From Leidyana gryllorum EB-2025a (lineage: Eukaryota > Apicomplexa), in the NCBI GenBank assembly GCA_048772705.1, contig JBLWGC010000081.1, positions 1-64,000 of the forward strand: a stretch of 64,000 bases of DNA, given 5' to 3'. The translations under genes were made by a program, and so were the position numbers. This document shows positions 16,555 to 25,042 of this stretch, piece after piece (positions within the stretch are counted from its first letter, which is position 1; each line of letters opens with the position of its first letter). The notes under the pieces are model-generated. The model did no database searches. It was not told where the DNA came from and saw nothing but the letters and a program-made list of their open reading frames with translations.

Positions 16555-16687
16555 CAGCTACAATGTTTCAGAGGTTGGTAGAGACACCCTCCTCTTTCTA
16601 CAACAGGATTCTGCAACCCCTGTGTTGACAGACCACGTCTTGTCAAGAGGGTACGGCTCTCGGCGAAAGCTGCAGCTGAGGGAGTTG

Positions 16688-16760
16688 TCCACTGTAGTCT
16701 AAGTGGCTAGGATATGCGGCTCTCACCCGCACGATCCGGGTTCAAGTCCCGGCAGTGGAA
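16688..16760 (+). tRNA. tRNA-Glu-CTC: tRNA-Glu (CTC)
   Basis: 73 nt, consensus. Confidence 0.94.
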
Positions 16761-16820
16761 ATCCAGCTGAGTGTGCTTGTAGGCAACAGTTCCATTCTTA
16801 CTTCCAGGGAAATAGATCCA

Positions 16821-16893
16821 CACCGCCCGCGGGGCTCGAACCCGCGACTGCGAGATTAAGAGTCTTGCGCTCTACCGACTGAGCTAGGGCGGC
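16821..16893 (-). tRNA. tRNA-Lys-CTT: tRNA-Lys (CTT)
   Basis: 73 nt, one anticodon-stem wobble. Confidence 0.91.
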
Positions 16894-16959
16894 AGGAAAC
16901 CACGGACACAAAACTCGATAGCTTGACATCTAAAGTGGCTTTGGTACCCACCAGCCCCA

Positions 16960-17031
16960 CTCCGAGTCGTCTAGTGCTTACAAGAGCAAGTTGTGGCGGT
17001 GCATACCCAGGCCCAAATCCTGGCTTCGATA
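16960..17031 (+). pseudogene. His-derived relic
   Basis: 72 nt, GTG kept, stems and B box broken (GCCCAAATCC). Confidence 0.65.
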
Positions 17032-17147
17032 GTATGTCCCCGATGTCTCGTGGGAGATGTAGGTGAAGTTTGTCCGAACCCACGATCGGGCGTAGCTGCC
17101 CTCCTCTCTTGATCGCTACACACTTTCATTTGACGGCTCCGTTAGTC

Positions 17148-17210
17148 GGCGCTATGGCCTAATGGATATGGCATCGGTCTACGGAACTGGGGATTCTGGG
17201 TTCGAGTCCA
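17148..17210 (+). pseudogene. tRNA-Arg (ACG), 3' end replaced
   Basis: Arg-ACG to the end of the T loop, then at TCCATTAGGCC it switches into an inverted Arg-TCG 5' end. Confidence 0.85.
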
Positions 17211-17225
17211 TTAGGCCACCGCACC
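17208..17225 (-). pseudogene. tRNA-Arg-TCG 5' fragment
   Basis: 18 bases matching the Arg-TCG acceptor and D arm start, head-to-head with the truncated Arg-ACG. Confidence 0.75.
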
Positions 17226-17306
17226 ATAGACAAGCTTCGGTCATCTCGATACTAGTTGGGTGTAAGAGGAGACAGCTTGGGGCAGCTCGGTGGATGGGTT
17301 GCGAAT

Positions 17307-17369
17307 GCGGTTGTGCCGCAATGCATAGCGCGTTGCCCTCCTAAGGCGAAGGTTGAGGATTCGGGTCAG
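17307..17369 (+). pseudogene. tRNA-Arg (CCT) 5' part
   Basis: Loop CTCCTAA; breaks off in the T arm. Confidence 0.7.
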
Positions 17370-17418
17370 GAATGGAGATTCAGCACCTTCGAGCGTTTCA
17401 GGTCATCTTCAGAGCACC

Positions 17419-17461
17419 CGCTGCCATCGAAATAACCCGTCTGCGATTCCCGACAGATGCA
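17419..17461 (+). pseudogene. tRNA-Gly 3' fragment
   Basis: GCTGCCATCGA followed by a mispaired T arm and CAGATGCA. Confidence 0.55.
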
Positions 17462-17505
17462 AAATGATAGCATGATGAGTTTGTCGGCGCTTCCGATTCC
17501 TACCG

Positions 17506-17578
17506 TGGGAGTAGCGAGGGTTGAACTCTCGACTTCAGGATTATGAGACCTGCGCGCTACCGACTGCGCTGCACTCGC
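17506..17578 (-). tRNA. tRNA-Met-CAT: tRNA-Met elongator (CAT), degenerate
   Basis: 73 nt, CAT kept; acceptor end mismatches and T-stem change. Confidence 0.65.
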
Positions 17579-17652
17579 TAGTGAAACTTTTCTCGATGCA
17601 TCTCCTCCCGCCAAAAGGGTGCAGGGGGATGCTCCATCAACAACACACCCGC

Positions 17653-17715
17653 CTAGTTGGGCCGGCGCTCGACCGCGAACTTGGAACTTATTAGGCTCAC
17701 CCTTTTAAGTGGCCG
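17653..17715 (-). pseudogene. Ile-derived relic lacking a D arm
   Basis: Inverted relative of 11306, with AAT-like GCCTAATAAG. Confidence 0.5.
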
Positions 17716-17915
17716 AAAATACGCAGAGTTGAGGTAAACACTCACTGGACCAAGTAGCCGACTGATGTGCTCAGCAAAACCACTATGATTGGCCTTTCTC
17801 CACCCCGCCAAGCAATCATTCCAGAGCCAAATACTGACATTTAGAAGGAGCTATACCTACATCACTAACAGTTCGCACGTGGTCCCCGAGGGAAGGTGAA
17901 GTCAGTTACACTCTC

Positions 17916-17997
17916 GGCAAGGTGGCCGAGTGGTTAAGACGGCGGCCTGCTAAGCCGTTGGGTTTCACCCACGTGAGTTCTAGTCTCAGCGTTGTCC
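17916..17997 (+). tRNA. tRNA-Ser-GCT: tRNA-Ser (GCT), degenerate
   Basis: 82 nt, loop CTGCTAA; B box changed to GTTCTAGTC and acceptor 3' side mispaired. Confidence 0.6.
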
Positions 17998-18191
17998 GTG
18001 GCACGCGGGGAGAGCGCAACTGCTTCAGAGGATCAACCTCAGATGTTGATTAGTGGCAATTCAAGCTCTTCAGCTCAGAAGTGCGACTCAGATCCCGGGG
18101 TGGTCCAAGGTGACACCCTGGATATCGATCCAATACCGCCGCAAGCAAAGGCACGAGGTTCCCGAACCGGTTCCTTGTGTCTCGCAGAAGT

Positions 18192-18265
18192 GGTCGCGGA
18201 GCTCAGTCGGTTAGAGCGTGAGCCTAATAAGCTCAAGGTCCCCGGTTCGAGCCCGGGCGTGACCA
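18192..18265 (+). tRNA. tRNA-Ile-AAT: tRNA-Ile (AAT)
   Basis: 74 nt, loop CTAATAA; one change at the acceptor/D-arm junction. Confidence 0.9.
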
Positions 18266-18362
18266 ACCGAGTGGATCTGTGATACACAGTTGCCTCCGAC
18301 CCGAAGAAGCCCCAACATTCTACGACGAATACGGATGGAATCAGTTACTAAGTTCGACAGTT

Positions 18363-18390
18363 GCCAACTTGCCGAGTGGGGAAGGGGAGA
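18363..18390 (+). pseudogene. tRNA-Ser 5' fragment
   Basis: GCCAACTTGCCGAGTGGGG, then an abrupt join to spacer. Confidence 0.55.
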
Positions 18391-18442
18391 CACCAATTCA
18401 AGCGTGAATCCCTGGAATGGTGGGAAAACAAACGGTGTCCTG

Positions 18443-18513
18443 TGCATCTGCCGGGAATCGAACCCGGATCGTCTCGATCGCAACGAGACATTCTACCACT
18501 AGACCACAGATGC
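18443..18513 (-). tRNA. tRNA with Gly body and Arg anticodon (GCG)
   Basis: 71 nt; consensus Gly body, loop TTGCGAT instead of TTGCCAT. All stems pair. Confidence 0.82.
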
Positions 18514-18633
18514 ATAATATCTTATTGAGCTAGTCGCCCGCTGTGCAGACCTCATAGCATTCCGCGGTTTTCGCCCTTCATCAGATACCTCTTTCCAGAG
18601 ACACACGCCCCTTTCACAGTCCGAAAGCTCGGT

Positions 18634-18707
18634 GCAGCCATGGTCTAGTGACTAACGACGTCTGCTTCACACGCAGAAGGTCCCGAGTTCGATCCTCGGC
18701 GGCTGTA
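18634..18707 (+). tRNA. tRNA-Val-CAC: tRNA-Val (CAC)
   Basis: 74 nt, loop TTCACAC, one extra D-loop base. Confidence 0.85.
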
Positions 18708-18755
18708 GCTCGAATACGTGAAGTGAGCTCCACCAAAAGCGAAGAAACGTGCTGT

Positions 18756-18792
18756 CTCCGAGACAGGGCATCGAACCCGAGTCGTCCGCGTC
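18756..18792 (-). pseudogene. tRNA-Asp 3' fragment
   Basis: Acceptor 3' strand and T arm only. Confidence 0.6.
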
Positions 18793-18867
18793 TTCAACCC
18801 GCCAGTCTTTCCATTCTCGAGATCCCACGGACGGAAAAAGTGTAGAGCGGCGAGCCAAAAACACTCC

Positions 18868-18947
18868 GGCAAGATGGCCGAGTGGTCTAAGGCGCTGTGC
18901 TGATGCCGCAGTCCGAAAGGGCATGGGTTCGAATCCCACTCTTGTCA
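18868..18947 (+). tRNA. tRNA with Leu body and Ile anticodon (GAT)
   Basis: 80 nt; class II Leu body, loop CTGATGC. Arms intact. Confidence 0.78.
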
Positions 18948-18983
18948 GGTTGCGCCCCATACGGGAAGAACATGAGGTCTGAT

Positions 18984-19051
18984 TGAGTGATTGCAAAACT
19001 CAATTTTTAAGCTGCTGGAGTCAGACGCGTTTTCCGTTGCGCAATGGGCCC
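18984..19051 (-). pseudogene. tRNA-Trp pseudogene
   Basis: D arm and CCA side are recognisable (CGCAACGG...CTGACTCC); the T-arm half is scrambled. Confidence 0.6.
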
Positions 19052-19112
19052 ACAACCATCCCTCGTTCCAGATTCATTGCCTTGTGGTCTTCGACCGTTT
19101 CAGCCCATCTTC

Positions 19113-19184
19113 AGGGCACGCGCGGAGTTGAACCACGGACTTGCTGATCTGCAGTCAGCTGCTGTACCACTGAGCTACGTACCC
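19113..19184 (-). tRNA. tRNA-Cys-GCA: tRNA-Cys (GCA)
   Basis: 72 nt, acceptor GGGTACG/CGTGCCC, loop CTGCAGA. Confidence 0.9.
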
Positions 19185-19280
19185 ACGGATTGCCCCTCAT
19201 ACTCGCTCAACTCGATTCTGTCTTCTTATTTGAAGCAAAACGGCCGTTATTGTGCACGTGCTTGAACAATAACGTGTCAC

Positions 19281-19296
19281 GCATCTGTGGCCTAGA
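19281..19296 (+). pseudogene. tRNA-Gly 5' fragment
   Basis: GCATCTGTGGCCTAGA joined to the Pro 3' flank. Confidence 0.5.
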
Positions 19297-19438
19297 CCAG
19301 CCCGTCTGATAGTTGTTGACTCAATGCCACGTCTCTCCAAGGTCGCCTAAGATACTCGGCTCCCACCCGTACAATCCCGGATGACGTCCAGACCAGCTGA
19401 AACAAAATCTGAGTTGCAGCAGTTGTGAGGGCTGGATG

Positions 19439-19510
19439 CTCCAAGACGGGGAATCTAACCCGGGTCTTCCGCGTGACAGGGGGAAATACTGACCACTACT
19501 TCATCTCGGA
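19439..19510 (-). tRNA. tRNA-Asp-GTC: tRNA-Asp (GTC), degenerate
   Basis: 72 nt, GTC kept; B box becomes GTTAGATTCC and a D-arm change is present. Confidence 0.65.
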
Positions 19511-19606
19511 CGCTCGTCAACACGCCGGCCTTCAGCCTCAGACGTCTTACCAGTTTCGAGATTCCACGGACAGGAAACGCGTGGAGCGGCGAGCCAACAA
19601 CACTCC

Positions 19607-19686
19607 GGCAACATGGCCGAGTGGTCTGAAGCGGTGTGTTCAGGCCGCAGTTCCAAATCGCCTGGGCTCGAATCCCACGCTTGTCA
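19607..19686 (+). tRNA. tRNA-Leu-CAG: tRNA-Leu (CAG), degenerate
   Basis: 80 nt, loop TTCAGGC; acceptor and variable-arm mismatches. Confidence 0.68.
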
Positions 19687-19800
19687 TGTCACTGTGTTGG
19701 TGCGCGCCGCAGTCGAGAGATTGGTCATACTATGTCAAAAACCACGGAATGCTATGAGGTCTGCGCAGCGGGCGCGGGGACTAGCTCAACAAGGTATTAC

Positions 19801-19871
19801 GCATCTGTGGTCTAGTGGTAGAATGTCTCGTTGCCATCGAGACGACCCGGGTTCGATTCCCGGCAGATGCA
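19801..19871 (+). tRNA. tRNA-Gly-GCC: tRNA-Gly (GCC)
   Basis: 71-nt consensus Gly, loop TTGCCAT, B box GGTTCGATTCC. Confidence 0.95.
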
Positions 19872-19951
19872 GAAGACACATGTTTGTTTTAGTGAATCCA
19901 TTCCAGGGATTCACCGCTTGAGTTGGTGTCTGACCCTTCCAATCACATCGC

Positions 19952-19985
19952 ACGACAACTGCTGGATTTGAATCCGCACGCCGAC
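19952..19985 (-). pseudogene. tRNA-Ser 3' fragment
   Basis: CGACAACTGCTGGATTTGAA then unrelated sequence. Confidence 0.55.
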
Positions 19986-20074
19986 CTGCGTTGCCCGCCT
20001 TCAACCTGAGAGTCTTTCCATTCTCGAGATTCCGGGGACGGGAAACGCGTGGAGCGGCCAGCCAACAACACTCC

Positions 20075-20154
20075 GGCAAGAAGGCCGAGTTGTCTGAAGC
20101 GCTGTGTTCAGGCCGCAGCCCGAAAGGGCGTGAGCTCGAATCTCGTTCTCGGCA
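20075..20154 (+). tRNA. tRNA-Leu-CAG: tRNA-Leu (CAG), degenerate
   Basis: 80 nt, CAG kept, T stem and acceptor 3' strand mispaired. Confidence 0.65.
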
Positions 20155-20212
20155 GCCGTTGTATGGGCGCTTGGTCAGCCACTGAATGCGATAGCCCCTC
20201 ATCTGTGCGTCT

Positions 20213-20285
20213 GGGCGGCTAGCTCAGATGGTAGAGCGCTCGCTTTGCATGCGAGAGGTACTGAGATCGATACCCAGGTCGTCCA
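20213..20285 (+). tRNA. tRNA-Ala-TGC: tRNA-Ala (TGC)
   Basis: 73 nt, loop TTTGCAT; one T-stem change. Confidence 0.91.
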
Positions 20286-20362
20286 AACTCCATGCAACTT
20301 TGGCTGCAGAGAAACGGCTGGAGTGTTTCGTCCAGTGGCTGACCGAGTGCCGATACCATGGC

Positions 20363-20445
20363 TGACAAGCCTGGGATCCGAACCCACGGGGCCCGTTCGG
20401 ACTGCGACCTGCACACAGGGCCTTCGAGCACCCGGCCATCTTGCC
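20363..20445 (-). pseudogene. tRNA-Leu (CAG), degenerate
   Basis: 83 nt; U33 is G and the variable arm is expanded. Confidence 0.6.
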
Positions 20446-20540
20446 GGGATGTTGTTGGCTCGCCGCTCCACGCATTTTTCTACCCTGGAATCTCAGAGAT
20501 GGAAGGACTTTTGGGGTTTCAGGCCGGTGTGTTCGGAGCG

Positions 20541-20608
20541 TCCGATATATATGGTTAGTATTTCCGCCTGTCACGCGGAAGACCCGAGTTCGATTCCCGG
20601 TCTCGGAG
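20541..20608 (+). pseudogene. tRNA-Asp (GTC) with 4-nt D-arm deletion
   Basis: 68 nt; perfect from the anticodon arm on, but TCCGATATATATGG replaces the A-box region. Confidence 0.78.
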
Positions 20609-20663
20609 CACAGTTGATCTCGCTTAAGATTGTCTTTTTTGGTGGCCGCTGAAAGTTGCGAGC

Positions 20664-20735
20664 TACAGCCACCGAGGATCGAATTCGGGACCTTCGCGTG
20701 TTAAGCAGACGTCGTAACCACTAGATGATGGCTGC
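20664..20735 (-). pseudogene. tRNA-Val (AAC), degenerate
   Basis: 72 nt; one anticodon-stem base deleted and acceptor 5' side changed. Confidence 0.65.
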
Positions 20736-20799
20736 ATGGATGGTCCCCGCAGCCCAAGAGAAGTGGCGAAGCTTCAGGGAGTAGTGAGGACCAGTTCAA

Positions 20800-20869
20800 G
20801 GGTCGCGCCGGGATCGAACCCAGGTCGGAAAATGCAAAGTGTCGAGTGCTAACCACCAAGGACGCAACC
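20800..20869 (-). pseudogene. tRNA-Gln (TTG) pseudogene
   Basis: 70 nt; loop CTTTGCA, broken stem, deletions in T and D arms. Mirror of 61853. Confidence 0.65.
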
Positions 20870-21026
20870 GGTTCAGCCCATCCCAGAAGAGTCGGACTAG
20901 CGCTTCCTCAACTAGACACATGCAACACGGGTCTTGTATACAGACCCCAGCGTAAAGAGTTGGATTCGAGTCGGGCAAAAACCTCAGTTCAATCATTCAA
21001 CCAGTTGCGCTCTACCCGAATGCTAC

Positions 21027-21106
21027 CGACAAGGGTGAGATTCGAACTCACGGGTGCAACCCAACGGCTTAGCAGGCCGCCGCCTTAACCACTCGGCCAC
21101 CTTGCC
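21027..21106 (-). tRNA. tRNA-Ser-GCT: tRNA-Ser (GCT)
   Basis: 80 nt, acceptor GGCAAGG/CCTTGTC, loop CTGCTAA, slightly shortened variable arm. Confidence 0.88.
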
Positions 21107-21215
21107 GACGACATCTCTTACTCGCTGGCACTTTTTCACAACGGTTTGGGGTCCTAGTCAAGCTTGCTGAACCGTATGTGACATCACTGGCCGCAAAATG
21201 CCGAGTTCGACAGGT

Positions 21216-21297
21216 GGCAACTTGCCCGAGTGGTTAAGGGGGTAGACTCGAAATCTACTGGGCCTGGCCCGCGCTGGTTCATATCCAGCAGTTGTCG
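21216..21297 (+). tRNA. tRNA-Ser-CGA: tRNA-Ser (CGA)
   Basis: 82 nt; T loop TTCATAT, one B-box change. Confidence 0.9.
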
Positions 21298-21373
21298 TGT
21301 GATGTGATTGGAGGGTCAGACACCAACTGAAGCATGAATTTCTGGAATGATGGAAAAACAACAATGTGTCCTC

Positions 21374-21444
21374 TGCATCTGCCGGGAATCGAACCCGGGT
21401 CGTCTCGATGGCAACGAGACATCCTACCAGTAGACCACAGATGC
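21374..21444 (-). tRNA. tRNA-Gly-GCC: tRNA-Gly (GCC)
   Basis: 71 nt, consensus body with one D-loop change. Confidence 0.93.
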
Positions 21445-21499
21445 GTGAGACCTCCATTCCTGACCACCAAGTAATGAGTCTGGAGCGGGGGATGGTTTT

Positions 21500-21569
21500 G
21501 GGCCTATGGCCAACGTACCGCGTCTGACTCCAGATCAGAAGGTTGGGTTTTCGAATCACTATGGGCTCA
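21500..21569 (+). tRNA. tRNA-Trp-CCA: tRNA-Trp (CCA), D-arm shortened
   Basis: 70 nt, loop CTCCAGA; two D-arm bases missing versus 24343. A TTTTG run follows. Confidence 0.72.
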
Positions 21570-21606
21570 ATCAGACTCTTTTGTTTTTCCCGTGTGAGGC
21601 TCAACC

Positions 21607-21685
21607 TGAAAAGAGTGGGATTTGGACCCACGCCCTTTCGAACTGCGACTTGAATACAGCGCCTAGACCCCTCAGCCATCTTATC
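21607..21685 (-). pseudogene. tRNA-Leu (CAA loop), degenerate
   Basis: 79 nt; loop TTCAAGT, B box GGTCCAAATCC. Inverted relative of 50029. Confidence 0.6.
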
Positions 21686-21773
21686 AGCTCGGTTCCTGTC
21701 CCGCTACTCCAAGCGCTCCCCGTCTGTTGAAGCTAGAAAATGGAAAAGCTGGGCTCTGAGGTTAGGCCGTGCC

Positions 21774-21814
21774 TCCGACATGGTATCAAAGTTATATTTC
21801 CGCCTGCCACGCCA
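21774..21814 (+). pseudogene. tRNA-Asp 5' fragment
   Basis: TCCGACATGG...CCTGCCACGCC, anticodon changed to GCC, 3' half missing. Confidence 0.6.
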
Positions 21815-21897
21815 ACTATCGGGTGGGTACGAGCTCTGAACGCATTCATTTCCAATCCCAATGGCTTCATACACTCTTTTATTTCTTGGTCGTGAAT

Positions 21898-21954
21898 GGG
21901 TTAGCACTGGAGGCTATGAATCTCCCGAGCTGGGTTCGATTCCCGGCGCGACTT
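21898..21954 (+). pseudogene. tRNA-Gln 3' part (ATG loop)
   Basis: D stem to acceptor; loop CTATGAA; acceptor 5' side missing. Confidence 0.65.
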
Positions 21955-22014
21955 CGCAACTAGTTCTACTTCTTGAAACTTCGCAACTTCTCTTGGTTTC
22001 CGCAAAGCTTTCGT

Positions 22015-22082
22015 GCAGTCATGGTCTAGTGGTTATCTGCTTAACACGCAGAAGGTCCCGAGTTCGATCCCAGGTGGCTGTA
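22015..22082 (+). pseudogene. tRNA-Val (AAC) with 5-nt deletion
   Basis: 68 nt; ACGACGTC between D arm and anticodon stem is reduced. Confidence 0.72.
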
Positions 22083-22137
22083 GCTCACAACTTTCAGCGA
22101 GAACCAAAGGAGAGAATCTCAAGGGAAACCAACTGTG

Positions 22138-22209
22138 CTCCGAGACCGCGAAGCGAACCCCGGTCTTCCGCGGGACAGGCAGAAATACTAACCACTAGAC
22201 TATCTCGGA
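22138..22209 (-). tRNA. tRNA-Asp-GTC: tRNA-Asp (GTC), degenerate
   Basis: 72 nt; GTC kept, position 37 A to C and T-stem changes. Confidence 0.68.
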
Positions 22210-22343
22210 CGCCCTGAACACGCCGGCCTCCAACCCCAAGAGTCCTTCCATTTTGTTGTGCAGACCCCCTCGCATTTTGTTGATTCTCAACATAGTATGA
22301 CCACTCTCGCGACTGTGCTCACCGCGTTGCACGACCGACAGGC

Positions 22344-22415
22344 GGCTGTTTGGTCTAGTGGTATGATTCTTCCTTCGGGTGGAAGAAGTCCTGGGTTCGA
22401 TTCCTAGAACGGCCC
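22344..22415 (+). tRNA. tRNA-Pro-CGG: tRNA-Pro (CGG)
   Basis: 72 nt, two 3' side changes. Confidence 0.88.
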
Positions 22416-22496
22416 CGTTGGTTGTCGGCTGACCCGACGCTCCACCTCAGATCAAGAGGGTACGGCTCTCGGCTAAAGCTGCAGCTGAGGGAGTTG

Positions 22497-22569
22497 TCCA
22501 CTGTAGTCTAAGTGGCTAGGATATGCGGCTTTCACCCGCACGATCCGGGTTCAAGTCCCGGCAGTGGAA
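22497..22569 (+). tRNA. tRNA-Glu-TTC: tRNA-Glu (TTC)
   Basis: 73 nt, consensus, loop CTTTCAC; paired with Thr downstream. Confidence 0.94.
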
Positions 22570-22645
22570 GTCGTTGGACCAGTCGAGCAAAGTGCTCCAG
22601 TAACCTCCGTCAATAGTGACTGATTCGTGATCTTTGGCTTGCATT

Positions 22646-22717
22646 GCCTTCTTAGCTTAGGGGCAGAGCATTCGCTTAGTAAGCGAAAGGTCGCCGGTTC
22701 GATTCCGGCAGAAGGCT
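22646..22717 (+). tRNA. tRNA-Thr-AGT: tRNA-Thr (AGT)
   Basis: 72 nt, consensus. Confidence 0.94.
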
Positions 22718-22772
22718 CGACTGCATCGAATGGGCACCTGCAAGCTTATCGCAACTCCAATCATCGTAGCTG

Positions 22773-22845
22773 AGCCTCGTAGCTCAGCCATCAGAGTGTA
22801 AGTCTCTTAGCCACGAAGCCGCAGGTTTGGAACCTGCCAGTATCT
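22773..22845 (+). pseudogene. Asn-derived relic
   Basis: 73 nt alignable to Asn, no anticodon stem, T loop TTTGGAA. Confidence 0.6.
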
Positions 22846-22860
22846 GACGCACCCACAGCG

Positions 22861-22931
22861 CTCTGTTTGATCCAGTTATATATTCTTCCTTTGGGTGGAA
22901 GAAGTCCTGGGTTCGATTCCCAGAACAGCCC
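22861..22931 (+). pseudogene. tRNA-Pro (TGG), D arm destroyed
   Basis: Loop TTTGGGT and perfect 3' half, but D arm is GATCCAGTTATAT. Confidence 0.65.
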
Positions 22932-23069
22932 GTCTGATAGTTGTTGACTCAATGCCACGTCTCTCCAAGGTCGGTTTCTATACGCGGCTCCCACTCGTAC
23001 AATCCCGGATGAAGTCCAGACCAGCTGAGACAAAATCTGAGTTGCAGCAGTTGTGAGGGGCTGGAACTG

Positions 23070-23141
23070 CTCCGAGACCGGGAATCGAACCCGGGTCTTC
23101 CGCGTGACAGGCGAGAATACTAACCACTATACTATCTCGGA
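23070..23141 (-). tRNA. tRNA-Asp-GTC: tRNA-Asp (GTC)
   Basis: 72 nt, one anticodon-stem change. Confidence 0.92.
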
Positions 23142-23232
23142 CGCTCTGAACACGCCGGCCTCCAATCCCAGAAGTCTTTCTATTTTGGCTCACGGACAAA
23201 GACCGCGTGGAGCGACGAACCAACAACACTGC

Positions 23233-23312
23233 GGCAAGATGGCCGAGTGGTCTAGGGCGCTGTGTTTAGCCCGCAGTCCTAAAGGGCGTGAGTTCGAATC
23301 CCACTCTTGTCA
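23233..23312 (+). tRNA. tRNA-Leu-TAG: tRNA-Leu (TAG)
   Basis: 80 nt, loop TTTAGCC, good acceptor. Confidence 0.9.
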
Positions 23313-23368
23313 GCCATTGTATCTGGAATTCGGTCAGCCACTGGATGCAATTCCCATGTTGAACGCAT

Positions 23369-23441
23369 GGGCGGCTAGCTCAGATGGTGGAGCGATCGCT
23401 TTGCATGCGAGAGGTACGGGGATCGATACCCAGGTCGTCCA
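23369..23441 (+). tRNA. tRNA-Ala-TGC: tRNA-Ala (TGC)
   Basis: 73 nt, loop TTTGCAT; anticodon-stem wobble. Confidence 0.9.
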
Positions 23442-23512
23442 AACTCCGTACGGCGGGATCTGCTGGTATTTGAATACAGAGTTCCGATCTCTAAGAGAGA
23501 GGCGAATGCCGC

Positions 23513-23585
23513 AACAACTGCCAGGCTTCGAACCTGCGATTTTGTGGTGAACAGCCACACGCTTTGCCGACTGAGCTACAAGACT
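23513..23585 (-). pseudogene. tRNA-Asn (GTT) pseudogene
   Basis: 73 nt; loop CTGTTCA, acceptor 3' strand lost. Confidence 0.65.
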
Positions 23586-23751
23586 CAGTTGCGATGTTCT
23601 TCTGTCATACCTTCAGACTAAACAGCTGCTACGGCACTCATGTGTGTCAAATCACTCCGAATATCAAGAAACACATTTCCGCTTCCTTCATGATATCCGA
23701 CGCTCAAGCGCGGTAAGTGCTTATTTTCACCGCCTTCCATGACTACCTACC

Positions 23752-23824
23752 GCCTCGGTAGCTCAGTTGGGAGAGCGCCAGACTGAAGATCTGGAAGTCC
23801 CGTGTTCGATCCACGGCCGAGGCA
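23752..23824 (+). tRNA. tRNA-Phe-GAA: tRNA-Phe (GAA)
   Basis: 73 nt, acceptor GCCTCGG/CCGAGGC, loop CTGAAGA. The only intact Phe gene in the window. Confidence 0.94.
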
Positions 23825-23933
23825 AGAGGTTGTGACATTCGGTGTCATTCCTCGCACCCGTGCGAGCCTTCTGCCCTCCATCAGATACCTGTTTCCAGAG
23901 ACACACGCCGCTTTCACAGTCCGGAAGCTCCGT

Positions 23934-24006
23934 GCAGCCATGGTCTAGTGCTTACGACGTCTGCTTGACACGCAGAAGTTCCCGAGTTCGATCCTCGGTG
24001 GCTGTA
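23934..24006 (+). tRNA. tRNA-Val-GAC: tRNA-Val (GAC)
   Basis: 73 nt; Val body with loop TTGACAC. GAC is cognate for Val but is unusual in eukaryotes, which use A34. Confidence 0.82.
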
Positions 24007-24060
24007 GCTCGCAACTTTCAGCGAGAACCAAAGGAGAGAATCTAAGCGAAACCAACTGTG

Positions 24061-24132
24061 CTCCGAGACCGGGAATCGAACCCGGATCTTCCGCGTGACA
24101 GGCGGAAATACTAACCACTATACTATCTCGGA
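24061..24132 (-). tRNA. tRNA-Asp-GTC: tRNA-Asp (GTC)
   Basis: 72 nt, consensus apart from one T-stem base. Confidence 0.94.
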
Positions 24133-24226
24133 CGCTCCGAACACACCGGCCTGAAACCCCAAAAGTCCTTCCATTTTGAGATTCCAAGGATAGAAAACGC
24201 GTGGAGCGGCGAGCCAAAAACGTCCG

Positions 24227-24306
24227 GTGAAGATGGCCGAGTGGTCTAAGGCGCTGTGCTCAGACCGGAGTCCGAAAGGGCGTGGGTTCGAATCCCACTT
24301 TTGCCA
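24227..24306 (+). tRNA. tRNA-Leu-CAG: tRNA-Leu (CAG)
   Basis: 80 nt, loop CTCAGAC; acceptor 5' strand shifted by an insertion. Confidence 0.72.
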
Positions 24307-24342
24307 GGTTGCGCCCTAAACCGGAAAAACATAGAGTCTGTT

Positions 24343-24414
24343 TGAGCCCAGAGTGATTCGAACACCCAACCTTCTGATCTGGAGTCAGACGCGCTACCGT
24401 TGCGCCATAGGCCC
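24343..24414 (-). tRNA. tRNA-Trp-CCA: tRNA-Trp (CCA)
   Basis: 72 nt, acceptor GGGCCTA/TGGGCTC, loop CTCCAGA; TGTTTTT about 20 bases downstream. Best Trp gene here. Confidence 0.93.
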
Positions 24415-24468
24415 AAAACCATCCCCCGCTCCAGACTCATTTACCGGCAATCGGGCCTGCTTCTTAGG

Positions 24469-24507
24469 CGTGACATGCGAAAATAGTAACCACTATGCTA
24501 TCTCGGA
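24469..24507 (-). pseudogene. tRNA-Asp 5' fragment
   Basis: Acceptor 5' side to the anticodon arm only. Confidence 0.65.
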
Positions 24508-24582
24508 CGCTCTGAACACGCCACGGACATTCGTTCAGAAAACGGCCGTTACCGTGTACGAGCTTCAACAACAAGGTGTCAC

Positions 24583-24653
24583 GCATCTGTGGTCTAGTGG
24601 TAGAATGTCTCGTTGCCATCGAGACGACCCGGGTTCGATTCCCGGCAGATGCA
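24583..24653 (+). tRNA. tRNA-Gly-GCC: tRNA-Gly (GCC)
   Basis: 71 nt, consensus; CTTTTCC 20 bases downstream. Confidence 0.95.
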
Positions 24654-24728
24654 GAGGACACATGGTTGCTTTTCCACCATTCAGAAATTCATGCGTGAGT
24701 TGGTGTTTAACCCTCCAACCACATCGCA

Positions 24729-24810
24729 CGACAACTGCTGGATTTGAACCAGCGCGGGCCCGGCCCAGTAGATTTCTAGTCTAACCCCTTAACCACTCGG
24801 GCAAGTTGCC
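24729..24810 (-). tRNA. tRNA-Ser-AGA: tRNA-Ser (AGA)
   Basis: 82 nt, loop CTAGAAA; one change beside the anticodon stem. Confidence 0.9.
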
Positions 24811-24876
24811 GCAGTCGAACTTGGCATTTTGCGGCCAGTGGCTTCAAATACGGTTCAGCAAGCTTTACTAGGACTG

Positions 24877-24944
24877 CTCGCGCCGCCCGAACGCGCGGTT
24901 CTAACTTCAAAAGTCTTGCGCTCTACCGACGGAGTTGGGGCGGC
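24877..24944 (-). pseudogene. Lys-derived relic, 'TTTTGAAG' type
   Basis: Same relic as 7886 on the other strand, again next to a Ser gene. Confidence 0.6.
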
Positions 24945-25042
24945 CAGAAAGCTCGGACTTGGTAACAAATTCCAGTCGTATTGATGGTGGAATCTTTCCC
25001 AGACGGTTCGGCTCTCGGCCGAAGCCTAAACTCGAGCACTTG

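Larger units (their letters stand above)
21216..21954 (+). repeat. Inverted repeat arm C1
   Basis: Ser, Gly, Trp, Leu, Asp relic, Gln relic; reverse complement at 49761-50492 including the same Trp D-arm deletion. Confidence 0.85.
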
